Source: Candidatus Poribacteria bacterium (GTDB lineage Bacteria > Poribacteria > WGA-4E > WGA-3G). Taken from it: a stretch of DNA of 43,114 nucleotides. The notes under the pieces were generated by a model. That model ran no database searches and had not been told where the DNA came from. It saw only the letters and a list, made by a program, of their open reading frames with translations. Location of the stretch: assembly GCA_026710795.1 (NCBI GenBank), contig JAPOQK010000081.1:1-43114 (forward strand). Reading direction: 5' to 3'. Shown piece by piece: positions 15,659 to 24,996 of this stretch. The stretch's first letter is position 1; each line of letters begins with the position of its first letter. The translations under genes were made by a program, and so were the position numbers.

Positions 15659-18247
15659 TTAAAATCCAGGACCAATGGTAAAGTAGAACCTACCACTTGG
15701 TTGTTTAACAAGTCCTTCACTATTTACAGAAAACCTTAGTCTGTCAAACCCATACCCCCACCCGAATCGTGCTAACATACCTAACATCTGTAAACGTGCT
15801 TCCACGCCAGCACCTCGTCTGAAGTTTATTTGGTTAAAAGGGTTCGCTACACTTTCATCCCACACTTGACCAATATCAAAGAAGACAGCAGTTGTGAGTT
15901 GCGGTGAAACGGGGATTCGGTATTCAAAGTTTGTGAAAAAGACTTTGTTACCACCACCACCAATGTAATTATCACTTTCAGGATGTATTTCCCAGTCTTC
16001 ATAACCGCGGACTGAATCTACACCGCCAAGATAGTATCTTTCATAAAATAGTGTTTCCACATCAGTTTTTTCACTTAGCATATATCCTGCACGGGAATGT
16101 ATTGCAAAAACATGGTTCCACCAAGGGTTGAAAAACCAACTTGTATCTGCGGTATATTTTTGGAATTCGTTATCAGCCCCTAAAATTCCACCTGAATATT
16201 CATAGGAAATGCTATGTGAACTACCGCCCATCGGGTCGTAAAGTGAAGTTCTATAATCCCGAGTGTCTCGACCTATTGCAAATAAGATACTACGAGTTGT
16301 ACGTCGGGAATATTCTTTTGATGTGTGTGCATCAAGCGTATTATTCCTAAGTCTTTCTTTCACTGCCTCTTTGTCTACTATCCTTGATTCATCAATTTGT
16401 TCTATGGCGGCATCTAACTCATAGTCATCTACCAACGATAGTAGCCAATCTTGTTGGGTTACATTATTAATACTGTCGTTCCTGAACCTTGCTGATACGT
16501 CTATATCAAAGGCGATCGGCCGTCCGACGGAGACTGATCCTCCTTGTGTTTGCCAAACATATCTGTCTCCCAGAAAATCCCTTTGCTGTAAAGCACCGAT
16601 AGTTCCATAGTATCTACGAAAACGACGATTATTGTATATCCGTGTATTCAATCGAGTGGGTGTACCGAAAATCCACGGTGAACCAAAACTTGCTTCTGCA
16701 GTGTGATGGTCCCGTGTTCCAAGCTCACCCTTTAGGTGTACACGATATGCCCTTCCAAAAAGATTGTGTTGACCAACTTCTGCACTTCCAAAAATACCCC
16801 CTTCACTACCGTATCCACCCCCAACACTTAGTGTGCCTGTAGTGGGAGATTCAGCAATATTAACGACAAGGTTTTTTCTGCTGTCGTTATCAGTGTCACT
16901 TGGAACGAAATCCACGGCGCGAATAAACGGTCCCATCTGAAAAAGACGTTGACGTGCTTTACGGAGAACTTTGACATCAAGTAATTCATCTGATTTTATA
17001 TTCAGATAATCAAGTTCTCGTCTAATTACAGGTTCTTTTGTCTTTGCCAGTCCTCTGATTGGAACATTGTCAATAATTATAACATCACCTTGGTTGATTT
17101 TCAAGTTGATGTTAACAAGTTCATTTTGTTCATCAAAAGATGGGATCGGATTAACCTCAGCGAGTAGATATCCTTTATCAAGATATTTCTGTTGTAATTC
17201 GGTAATGGATTCTTCAAAGATGTCTCTATTAAATATCTCCCCTTCGGCAGGATTTAACATGTTCCGTATTTTGTTTGTAGAGAAAACAACTTTTTCACCG
17301 GATTCAAGTTCAATATTATATTCTCCGAGTACATATTTTGGACCTTCATCCACAGTAATATCAAGCATCAACCCAGTTTTGTCTTCTGTAAAACGTTTAG
17401 TATGTCCTAAAATCTTTATTTGTGCAAAGCCGAGATCCTGATAGTAGTTTCTTAAGTTTAGATTTATATCTTCCTCTTCAAATAAAATCTCATCAAAATG
17501 TTTTCCGATCCGTGTTTTCATCCTTTTGCGTAGTTTTTTCGCATCAACCTGATCGTTTCCTATGAAGTTGATCTCAGAGATTCTAATACGTGGTCCTTCA
17601 TTTATTTCAAATGTTACTTGGGTTGTGTTATCTTCTTCATTGTTATCAAGATGTACTTGAATGCTAACGAGATAATAGCCTTTTTCATGATATAATTTTT
17701 GTATCGAGCGTTCACTTTGCCAACGAAGATAATCACTGAATGTTTCTGAACGTCGTAACGTTATCTTATCCATCAATTTTCCGATGTCTAATTCCTCATT
17801 TCCGATGATATTAATACCTTCAACTTTAGGACTTTCCTCAAGGAGATAAGTTACCTTACGACCACCCCCTTCAGCTGCAGACACATCTACTTTTATATCA
17901 AAGAAAAATCCAGTATCTTTATATAAGTTTTCAATGTCTTTTGTAATCAGTTCCTCAGAAATCTCTTGACCGATTTGTGTTTGAATAAGCGTTTGGAGCA
18001 TCTCTTTTTGTAGAGTTTGAACACCTTTAAACTCAATTTGTTTAACGATTAACGTGCCCTCGGTAGATGAGGTAGTTGGCTTTTCTTCAGTAGATTCGGT
18101 AGGTTGTATATCTTCTGCAGGTTTTGGTCCAAATATATTATTATCGGATTCATCTGCGTATAATATATTGTGTGGTGTTAAGGAAATGAATAAAATGCAG
18201 ATAGAACTTAATATAATAATATATGTAGACTTTTTGATGAAATCCAT
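15659..18247 (-). CDS. bamA: Outer membrane protein assembly factor BamA
   Basis: Essential Omp85 protein that folds beta-barrel proteins into the outer membrane. A signal peptide (about 1-30) precedes a short acidic/Thr linker, then five POTRA-like modules (IEFKGVQTLQ near 70, VEGINIIGNEEL, ISEINFIGNDQV, YVLGEYNIEL, IIIDNVPIRGL), then a 16-strand barrel. The strand-6 loop motif VRGY (in GGVDSVRGYEDW) matches the VRGF/Y lock of BamA. The protein ends in FTIGPGF with terminal Phe. Length 862 is normal to slightly long. It lies upstream of skp and lpxD. Confidence 0.95.
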   Translation of the reverse strand: MDFIKKSTYIIILSSICILFISLTPHNILYADESDNNIFGPKPAEDIQPTESTEEKPTTSSTEGTLIVKQIEFKGVQTLQKEMLQTLIQTQIGQEISEELITKDIENLYKDTGFFFDIKVDVSAAEGGGRKVTYLLEESPKVEGINIIGNEELDIGKLMDKITLRRSETFSDYLRWQSERSIQKLYHEKGYYLVSIQVHLDNNEEDNTTQVTFEINEGPRIRISEINFIGNDQVDAKKLRKRMKTRIGKHFDEILFEEEDINLNLRNYYQDLGFAQIKILGHTKRFTEDKTGLMLDITVDEGPKYVLGEYNIELESGEKVVFSTNKIRNMLNPAEGEIFNRDIFEESITELQQKYLDKGYLLAEVNPIPSFDEQNELVNINLKINQGDVIIIDNVPIRGLAKTKEPVIRRELDYLNIKSDELLDVKVLRKARQRLFQMGPFIRAVDFVPSDTDNDSRKNLVVNIAESPTTGTLSVGGGYGSEGGIFGSAEVGQHNLFGRAYRVHLKGELGTRDHHTAEASFGSPWIFGTPTRLNTRIYNNRRFRRYYGTIGALQQRDFLGDRYVWQTQGGSVSVGRPIAFDIDVSARFRNDSINNVTQQDWLLSLVDDYELDAAIEQIDESRIVDKEAVKERLRNNTLDAHTSKEYSRRTTRSILFAIGRDTRDYRTSLYDPMGGSSHSISYEYSGGILGADNEFQKYTADTSWFFNPWWNHVFAIHSRAGYMLSEKTDVETLFYERYYLGGVDSVRGYEDWEIHPESDNYIGGGGNKVFFTNFEYRIPVSPQLTTAVFFDIGQVWDESVANPFNQINFRRGAGVEARLQMLGMLARFGWGYGFDRLRFSVNSEGLVKQPSGRFYFTIGPGF

Positions 18248-18312
18248 TGCAGGTTTTCTCCTTACTTAATGATGTAGGATTCGTGTGTATTTCTCCATCG
18301 GATATGTAATTA

Positions 18313-19194
18313 TCAATTGTTTTCTGGATAGATTGCTGTGCCAAAATTGTTTGCAAGATGACGGAATGCTGCAATAAGTTTTTGTGTGACTTTTCCCGGT
18401 TCTCCAGTACCTATTACACGTTGGTCGAGTTTGACCACGGGTATAACTTCCGCTGCTGTTCCAGTAAGGAAACACTCATCAGAAATATAAATGTCATGTC
18501 GAGTGAAAACCCGTTCTTCAACTTGAAATCCAGCTTCTCGTGCAAGTGCAATGACACTGTTACGTGTGACACCTTCCAAAATCCCGATATGAGGTGGTGG
18601 GGTGATGATTATTTCATTCCTGACCAAAAAGATGTTGTCTCCACTACACTCCACAACATATCCATCGTTATTTAGCATTAAAGCTTCTACTGCCCCAGAT
18701 TGTTTTGCTTCAATTTTTGCGAGGATATTGTTGAGATAATTAAGTGATTTAATCCGTGGGTTAATTGCCTCAGGATAGTTTCTGCGTACTGAAACAGTGA
18801 CGATTTCTAATCCATTATCATAATAATGTTGAGGATATAAGGATATTTTGTCAGCAATGATGATTACTGAAGGGTTAGGACACTTATCTGGGTCAAGACC
18901 TAAATCACCGATACCGCGTGTTACAATCAGTCGGATATATCCTTCACGGAGTTGGTTTTGACGAAGTGTTGCAAGTACATCTTGCTTCAATGTTTCAATA
19001 GGAATTGGGATTTGCAGCATGAGCGATTTGGCTGAATCGTACAGTCTTTCTAAGTGTTCATCCAATTTAAATACATATCCGTTATAGCAACGGATGCCTT
19101 CAAAAACACCATCCCCGTAGAGTAATCCGTGGTCAAACACAGAAATCTTTGCATCTGCGTAAGGTAGAAACTCTCCGTCAATATATATCAACAT
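18313..19194 (-). CDS. ilvE: Branched-chain amino acid aminotransferase (class IV PLP)
   Basis: Fold-type IV pyridoxal-phosphate aminotransferase of 293 aa. The start YIDGEFLPYADAKISVFDHG, the catalytic Lys in PRIKSLNYLNNIL and the phosphate-binding region GVTRNSV plus FLTGTAAEV fit branched-chain aminotransferases. It would interconvert leucine, isoleucine and valine with their 2-oxo acids using glutamate. D-amino acid aminotransferase and aminodeoxychorismate lyase share the fold, but the motif set and length favour IlvE. It is embedded between lolD and bamA, apparently by operon position rather than shared role. Confidence 0.9.
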   Translation of the reverse strand: MLIYIDGEFLPYADAKISVFDHGLLYGDGVFEGIRCYNGYVFKLDEHLERLYDSAKSLMLQIPIPIETLKQDVLATLRQNQLREGYIRLIVTRGIGDLGLDPDKCPNPSVIIIADKISLYPQHYYDNGLEIVTVSVRRNYPEAINPRIKSLNYLNNILAKIEAKQSGAVEALMLNNDGYVVECSGDNIFLVRNEIIITPPPHIGILEGVTRNSVIALAREAGFQVEERVFTRHDIYISDECFLTGTAAEVIPVVKLDQRVIGTGEPGKVTQKLIAAFRHLANNFGTAIYPENN

Positions 19195-19233
19195 TACCTA
19201 TCCCTTCCTATCTACTATTAAGTTGCAATAATA

Positions 19234-19941
19234 TTATTCTTCTATCTTTCCATCCACCATGTGAACTGTTCTTTTTGCTCGTTCGGATATGCGAGAATCG
19301 TGTGTAACAATAATAAAGGTCTGGTTCAATCGTTCGTTTATGTCCTGTAAGACATCAAGTACTGCTTCGCTTGTTTTGTCGTCAATGTTCCCTGTCGGTT
19401 CATCAGCAAGTATGACTTTAGGTTGATTTATCAGTGCCCGTGCAATTGCGACGCGCTGTCGTTCTCCGCCAGATAATTGGCTCGGAAAATGCGTTAGACG
19501 TTCGGATAGACCGACACTATTGAGAAGATGTTCCGCTTTTTCATAAACTTCTCTGAGACTTTGGGTTTTACCATTAAGAGAACCTGAGTATTTACTATAT
19601 TTGATATACCCACCCATTGCGACATTTTCCAATGCCGTAAATTCCGCTAATAATTGGTGAAACTGAAAGACAAAACCGATTGCATTGTTTCTAAAACGGG
19701 AGAGTTCAATTTCTGACAAAGCAGTAATATCTTGGTCTTCGTAAAAAATACTACCTTCTGTAGGACGATCAAGCGTGCCAATCAGATGCAACAATGTGCT
19801 TTTTCCAACACCTGATGCACCCATAATTGTAAGTATCTCCGATTTGTGAACATCAAGGTTTAACCCTTTTAGCACTTTCAGTTCAGAGTCACCATCATAA
19901 TAGGATTTATGTAAATTGTCAATTCTAATTAATTTTTCCAT
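19234..19941 (-). CDS. lolD: Lipoprotein-releasing system ATP-binding protein
   Basis: ABC ATPase of 235 aa powering release of lipoproteins from the inner membrane. Walker A is GASGVGKST, the signature is LSGGERQRVAIARAL, Walker B is VILADEPTGN, and the H-loop is VTHD. The ADEPTGNID block is typical of the LolD/MacB/FtsE class. It is 36 bp downstream of a FtsX-fold permease of LolC/LolE type, which supports the Lol assignment over other members of the class. Confidence 0.93.
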   Translation of the reverse strand: MEKLIRIDNLHKSYYDGDSELKVLKGLNLDVHKSEILTIMGASGVGKSTLLHLIGTLDRPTEGSIFYEDQDITALSEIELSRFRNNAIGFVFQFHQLLAEFTALENVAMGGYIKYSKYSGSLNGKTQSLREVYEKAEHLLNSVGLSERLTHFPSQLSGGERQRVAIARALINQPKVILADEPTGNIDDKTSEAVLDVLQDINERLNQTFIIVTHDSRISERAKRTVHMVDGKIEE

Positions 19942-19977
19942 TACTATTAGCGTAAGATTGTAATTTTTTTTTGTGAA

Positions 19978-21441
19978 CTATTCATACTGTAACGCTTCAA
20001 TAGGATTTAAATTGGATGCTTGCCATGCTGGGTATATTGTTGCTAACCAGCAGATTAGGAATGATAGTAGGTTTATGAAACCTACAAAGAACCAATTGAC
20101 TCTTATTGGTAACTGATTCATCTGGTATATTTCACTAAAGCCTAATTCTTTCAGAGAAATAGGTTTAACCAGACAATATAGAACAAAACACACAGTAAGT
20201 GTCCAGAAGAATACCATCCCAATCTTTAATGCTTTTGAGGTAGGAATTAAACGTCTGAATGTTATTATGGTCTGGCATAGAATTAATATTCCAATAACTG
20301 CTATTGCAATCCATGGTGAAGGTCGCAATATGTTGGTGCTCAATAACCAGCAGAGACCAAGTCCCAAGACAGTTCCAGCAATAGTACCCAACATACCAAT
20401 AACACTTCCCTGTATAATAAAAATTCGCATGATATTTCCACGTGTTGCACCGAGAGTTCGGAGTGTACCAACATCCCGTGTTTTCTCCATAACTGTCATT
20501 ATTAGTGTGCTTGCAATATTAAATGCTGCAACCAAAATAATAAGTGCTTCAATTATCACGGTTGCCATTTTTTCCATTTTCAATGCAGCGAACAGCGCGG
20601 AATGTGTTTCCAACCAAGTTGTTGTAATTGGCATTTCCATAAACGAAAATGCTGTCTCTTCAATGACTGGACTGAGTTCAGATACAGTTTCAGCATCTTC
20701 TAAACGGACCAAAAGAACATTTACTTTCCCTACTTGACTATATAGTTTTTGAGCAGTTTTATAATCTATAAACCCTATCCTGTTGTCATAAACCGCAAGT
20801 TCAGATTCATATACACCAATTACGACAAAATTAGAGAAGTCGACTAATAGCATCGGTGAACCGAAACCTCCAGGGTCTTCAACGAGTTTTACTACGAGCC
20901 GTAAGACATCACCTCTTGTTAGACCATGCCGTTGTGCTAAACGCGATCCCAACACAATTCCACCGGTGATTGTCTCCTGTTCCCTTAATTCTGCCTCAGC
21001 GATTAATGGTGACGTTTGAAAATCTATAGAACCGTTGACATATTGAGAAAAGCCGGTTACCTTCTCCTCCTGCGTGAGATCAATTCCCTTGATATAAATG
21101 GTATCCGTAATACCCTCACTACCAGTTTGAAACACCCCCATTTGGGAATAAACCACAGGAGAAGCAGCTACAACACCATCAATTTCTGTAATTTGTTCAA
21201 TTCTATCTTGATAGTTTCCAAAAAAACTGTGATCTATCATTCTCAGAACGATATGTGCTTCATTTGCCAGAAACCTATCTCTCAACCCATGTTCTACACC
21301 GTCTAAAACAGCGATAACTAAAATGACGGTTGCAACACCGAGACTAACACCAACTATTGAGATGATGCTGATAATTGAGATAAAGGACTGTTTTCGTCGA
21401 GATTGCAGATAACGGGATGCTACGAACCATTCAAATTTCAT
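19978..21441 (-). CDS. LolC/LolE-type lipoprotein-releasing permease with inserted membrane segments
   Basis: FtsX-fold inner-membrane permease. The N-terminus FEWFVASRYLQSRRKQSF, a first membrane helix (about 20-45), a large periplasmic domain, and the EKTRDVGTLRTLGATRGNI coupling region match LolC/E; the ending YPAWQASNLNPIEALQYE is diagnostic. At 487 aa it is about 70 residues longer than usual. The excess is a segment between the third and last canonical helices (roughly 365-440) carrying two further hydrophobic stretches. Only one such permease gene is here, so it may work as a homodimer (LolF-like) with LolD. Confidence 0.9.
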   Translation of the reverse strand: MKFEWFVASRYLQSRRKQSFISIISIISIVGVSLGVATVILVIAVLDGVEHGLRDRFLANEAHIVLRMIDHSFFGNYQDRIEQITEIDGVVAASPVVYSQMGVFQTGSEGITDTIYIKGIDLTQEEKVTGFSQYVNGSIDFQTSPLIAEAELREQETITGGIVLGSRLAQRHGLTRGDVLRLVVKLVEDPGGFGSPMLLVDFSNFVVIGVYESELAVYDNRIGFIDYKTAQKLYSQVGKVNVLLVRLEDAETVSELSPVIEETAFSFMEMPITTTWLETHSALFAALKMEKMATVIIEALIILVAAFNIASTLIMTVMEKTRDVGTLRTLGATRGNIMRIFIIQGSVIGMLGTIAGTVLGLGLCWLLSTNILRPSPWIAIAVIGILILCQTIITFRRLIPTSKALKIGMVFFWTLTVCFVLYCLVKPISLKELGFSEIYQMNQLPIRVNWFFVGFINLLSFLICWLATIYPAWQASNLNPIEALQYE

Positions 21442-21513
21442 ATTTAATTTTTCTTGTTATTTTTATTTTAAATTCTATGCAGTCAGCAATCTGTTGAGGT
21501 ATTACGATGTGTA

Positions 21514-22074
21514 TTATGGATTAAATGCTTTATTCTTTATGTTGTATTTAACTAAATCTTCAAGCACACCCCACTTTTCTACCTGTTTTTCAAAACACTC
21601 CTCAAATTTCATACCGATCTTTTTCAGGACTCTTCCTGATGCGAGATTTCTACCGATGTGGAATGCGTGAATACTCCTTAATTTAATAACGTCAAAAGCA
21701 TAACTTAGGATTACACTCGCAGCTTCTGTACAATACCCGTTATTCCAATATGGTTTACCAATCCAATATCCGAGTTCACCTATTTTTTCAATTTTATCTA
21801 TACTGATGTTGATTGCTCCAATTAAGACTGGTTTGGTTCTTTTATCGTTCTCTTTCAGTATAATCGCCAAACTGATTCCTGTACCGTTTTCAAAGTCAGC
21901 AGCATGTGTACTAATCCACTCTTCAGCCATTCCATCTTCATAAGGATGCGGTATTGCACATGTTGTTGCTGCTATGTCCTTATCACCGGCAAGACGTTGT
22001 ACCTCTGGGGCATCCTTGAGTGTAAATGAGCGAAGTATCAACCTTTCTGTGTGGAGTATTGGTGCAGTGATCAT
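21514..22074 (-). CDS. GNAT N-acetyltransferase (RimJ/RimL-like)
   Basis: Acetyl-CoA-dependent acetyltransferase of 186 aa with TERLILRSFTLKDAPEVQRL at the start, the GYWIGKPYWNNGYCTEA acetyl-CoA-binding region and RNLASGRVLKKIGMK near the C-terminus. This set is typical of RimJ/RimL-type enzymes, which acetylate protein N-termini or small amines; the target here is not known. Its ATG is one base after the lysS stop, so translation is almost certainly coupled. Confidence 0.9.
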   Translation of the reverse strand: MITAPILHTERLILRSFTLKDAPEVQRLAGDKDIAATTCAIPHPYEDGMAEEWISTHAADFENGTGISLAIILKENDKRTKPVLIGAINISIDKIEKIGELGYWIGKPYWNNGYCTEAASVILSYAFDVIKLRSIHAFHIGRNLASGRVLKKIGMKFEECFEKQVEKWGVLEDLVKYNIKNKAFNP

Positions 22075-22075
22075 A

Positions 22076-23548
22076 TCAATTTTCTGGACGCATTTGTGGA
22101 AACAGGATTACATCTCGGATAGAATATTGGTCTGTCAAAAGCATTGTCAATCGGTCAATCCCTATACCGAGTCCGCCCGTGGGTGGCATTCCGTATTCTA
22201 ATGCGCGTAGATAATCTTCATCAACCATGAATGCCTCCTCATCGCCTTTTGCTAAATTACTTGCTTGTTCCATAAAACGTTGCCGTTGGTCAATTGGATC
22301 ATTTAGTTCACTAAATGCATTACCTACTTCCATTCCACAAATAAAAAATTCAAACCGCTCAACAAGTTCCGGATTCTCTGGCTTTTTCTTCGCAAAGGGT
22401 GATACCTCAATAGGGTAATCATAGATTATTGTCGGTTGAATAAGTTTTGACTCTACAAGTGCGTCAAATATTTCAGCGATAATTTCTCCAAATGATTCGT
22501 CTCCATCCAATTCAATCCCAGCGGTTTTTGCCTTTGTAGACATTTCATGTGCAGAAAGAGTTTCTGGATCAATATCGGTATGTTCTTGTATAGACTCAAT
22601 CATTGTCATTCTTCGCCACGGAGGTGTAAAATCTATTTCTTGGTCTTGATATGATATTTTTGTAGTTCCGTGAATATTTTCAACAGTCTTCGCTATGAGA
22701 TTCTCTGTTAATTCCATTATTTCTAAGTAATCTGCATAAGCCTGATAGAGTTCAAGCATAGTGAATTCGGGGTTATGATCCCTATCCATTCCTTCATTAC
22801 GAAAATCGCGCGAAAACTCATAGACTCGATCAAATCCACCAACAATAAGCCGTTTTAGGTAAAGTTCATTTGCTATTCGTAGATATAAAGATTGGTCTAA
22901 AGTATTATGATATGTAGTGAAAGGTCGTGCGCTTGCACCACCGTATATTGGTTGGAGAACAGGGGTTTCTACTTCAATAAATTCTTGTTCGTTTAACATA
23001 TTCCGTATGGCTTGAACGATTTGTGTACGCTTTACGAAAACCTCTTTCACTTCAGGGTTCATAATTAGATCAGCATAACGTTGTCTATAACGGGTCTGCT
23101 TATCTTGTAAACCGTGCCATTTTTCAGGGAGTGGTCGGATAGATTTGGAAAGTAATTCAACGGTGTCAGCAAGGATGGTTAATTCACCAGTACGTGTCCG
23201 AAAAACAACCCCACTTAAACCGATAATATCTCCTACATCAAAACGACGATAAACCGAGTAAGATTCCGCACCTATGTCATTTCGTCGCACGTAAATCTGA
23301 ATTTGTCCAGTGCTATCTTGCAAATTTGCGAAACTACTTTTGCCATGATCACGCTTGGTCATAATCCTGCCGGCGACAGTGACTCGGTTGGTATCGTCTG
23401 GGGTTTCAGTGACTTCCTCAAATTCTACGCGGATGTTTTCTGTTGTGTGGGTAGGGGCATACTGATGTGGATAGGGGTCTATACCGGCTTTTCGGATTTC
23501 GTTCAACTTATCTTTTCGTTGACGCATTAAGTCATTTGTCTCTTCCAT
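22076..23548 (-). CDS. lysS: Lysyl-tRNA synthetase, class II
   Basis: Class II aminoacyl-tRNA synthetase of 490 aa. The N-terminal OB-fold anticodon-binding domain (about 60-170, VTVAGRIMTKRDHGKSSFANLQD) is followed by the catalytic core with motif 2 (FRNEGMDRDHNPEFTMLE) and motif 3 (GLGIGIDRLTMLLT). The Lys-specific opening with RKDKLNEIRKAGIDPYPH is normal. It has its own promoter and starts the downstream part of the long block. Confidence 0.96.
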   Translation of the reverse strand: MEETNDLMRQRKDKLNEIRKAGIDPYPHQYAPTHTTENIRVEFEEVTETPDDTNRVTVAGRIMTKRDHGKSSFANLQDSTGQIQIYVRRNDIGAESYSVYRRFDVGDIIGLSGVVFRTRTGELTILADTVELLSKSIRPLPEKWHGLQDKQTRYRQRYADLIMNPEVKEVFVKRTQIVQAIRNMLNEQEFIEVETPVLQPIYGGASARPFTTYHNTLDQSLYLRIANELYLKRLIVGGFDRVYEFSRDFRNEGMDRDHNPEFTMLELYQAYADYLEIMELTENLIAKTVENIHGTTKISYQDQEIDFTPPWRRMTMIESIQEHTDIDPETLSAHEMSTKAKTAGIELDGDESFGEIIAEIFDALVESKLIQPTIIYDYPIEVSPFAKKKPENPELVERFEFFICGMEVGNAFSELNDPIDQRQRFMEQASNLAKGDEEAFMVDEDYLRALEYGMPPTGGLGIGIDRLTMLLTDQYSIRDVILFPQMRPEN

Positions 23549-23583
23549 TTTTCTACCCTCCTTTCTGTTTTATGTCCATCTTA

Positions 23584-23612
23584 ATTATACTCTTATTTTC
23601 TATCCAATGCAA
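23584..23612 (-). promoter_or_regulatory. Sigma-70-like promoter for lysS
   Basis: On the minus strand: TTGCAT (23612 to 23607), a 17-bp spacer and TATAAT (23589 to 23584), some 36 bp upstream of the lysS ATG and after the stop of the last beta-helix gene. Confidence 0.6.
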
Positions 23613-23628
23613 TATGAAAACAAGTATA

Positions 23629-24975
23629 TCATTTTCGTTTCATATCTGCCCACATAACCAACCTTTTTCCGAGCGGAACAATACTGAGTGCACCGCCAAC
23701 GTTAGTTTGTGGTCCCATCCCTAATGCAGGACTATTTCGTCTAAGTCTATAGTCTCCTCTATCAACATCAACGAAGAGTGGATCCTTATTGATGTTATCT
23801 TCATATATCAAGTCAACACCATCCGCTATTCGTTGAAGACCATTTATTCCACCTTTAATATCACATGATTGAATTACTATCTTTTTACCCGAGGCATAAA
23901 CTTCATCATGTGTACCATCAGAGGAATTTCCCCAAACAATTGAATTAGTTAATGTAAGATTTGAACTAACTGTTCCATATATCCCACCACCGTAAAGTCC
24001 TGCTGAGTTGCCTGTTATTATAGTATGTGAGATGTTTGCATATCCTAACATAGCATGAACATAAATCCCACCACCAAAACGGTTGGCTTTATTATTGGCA
24101 ATTATACATTCTGATATATCAATGCTTGATGTTCTACTACAAAATATACCACCTTCACCTGTATTATCTCTTATGACAGATTCAGTAATCTTAACTAATG
24201 TATTTTCTCTGACACCAATTCCACCCAACTGATTCTTTTCTATAATCGATTTTGCAATAAGGTTTATATGATTAGAATAACTTGCCAAGCATTCTATGCC
24301 TACACGACTGTTATTAGAGACAGTACAGCCAATTATTTCAACAGTTATATAACCTGTACTTACTATACCATTACCTGTATTATCCGATATTGTGCAATTC
24401 ACTATACTCACTTTTTCACGTGAGGGTTGCCCAATCCACTCACCAGTTAGATAGATACTACCGCCGTACCATGTATTTAAGGCGTTGTTTGATATGGTAC
24501 ATCCCTCTATGATTGCACCAGAATTATCACAATAGATGCCACCTCCCGGACTGTTTTCTGTTATAATGCATTTTTTTATTGTTGGAGAAGCAAATTTACA
24601 ATAAATGCCACCACCATCTATATGTGTGCCATTTTTTATCGTGAACCCATGAATTACCGAATTACTTTTTTCATTGTTTTGGAATGTGAAACCGCGGGTA
24701 TCTGAACGACCTTCACAGTCTATAATTGTTTCTGTCGCTCCATTTTGGGATTTAAGCGTGATCTGTTTTCCTTTGAAATTAATGTTTACGTTTCCCTCAC
24801 CTTTGTACACTCCATCAGAAACTAATACAGTATCTCCATCTTTTGCCGCGTCAATACCAGCTTGAATTGTTGCTTGATCCGCTGGAACATGAATTATTGC
24901 ACCAAATGTTATTTGATTCACAAATAAAATACATAGACTGAATAATACAAATACGAAAATCTTGTTTCTATTCAT
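23629..24975 (-). CDS. Secreted right-handed parallel beta-helix protein, paralog 5
   Basis: A 448-aa exported protein with a signal peptide (about 1-25). The conserved module IHVPADQATIQAGIDAA...GDTV opens the mature part, as in pectin-lyase-fold and DUF1565-type proteins. Then come short repeats with the rhythm GGGIYC..S.ISNSTI..N, forming coils of a right-handed beta-helix (about 90-380). No catalytic residues are evident; the fold fits carbohydrate binding, lyase or adhesion roles. The C-terminus ends with PLGKRLVMWADMKRK, shared across the array. It is last in the five-gene array; its final 100 bp match those of paralog 3 at 96 of 100 positions. GGAG precedes the ATG. Confidence 0.88.
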   Translation of the reverse strand: MNRNKIFVFVLFSLCILFVNQITFGAIIHVPADQATIQAGIDAAKDGDTVLVSDGVYKGEGNVNINFKGKQITLKSQNGATETIIDCEGRSDTRGFTFQNNEKSNSVIHGFTIKNGTHIDGGGIYCKFASPTIKKCIITENSPGGGIYCDNSGAIIEGCTISNNALNTWYGGSIYLTGEWIGQPSREKVSIVNCTISDNTGNGIVSTGYITVEIIGCTVSNNSRVGIECLASYSNHINLIAKSIIEKNQLGGIGVRENTLVKITESVIRDNTGEGGIFCSRTSSIDISECIIANNKANRFGGGIYVHAMLGYANISHTIITGNSAGLYGGGIYGTVSSNLTLTNSIVWGNSSDGTHDEVYASGKKIVIQSCDIKGGINGLQRIADGVDLIYEDNINKDPLFVDVDRGDYRLRRNSPALGMGPQTNVGGALSIVPLGKRLVMWADMKRK

Positions 24976-24996
24976 GACTTACTCCTTTAAAGTCAA

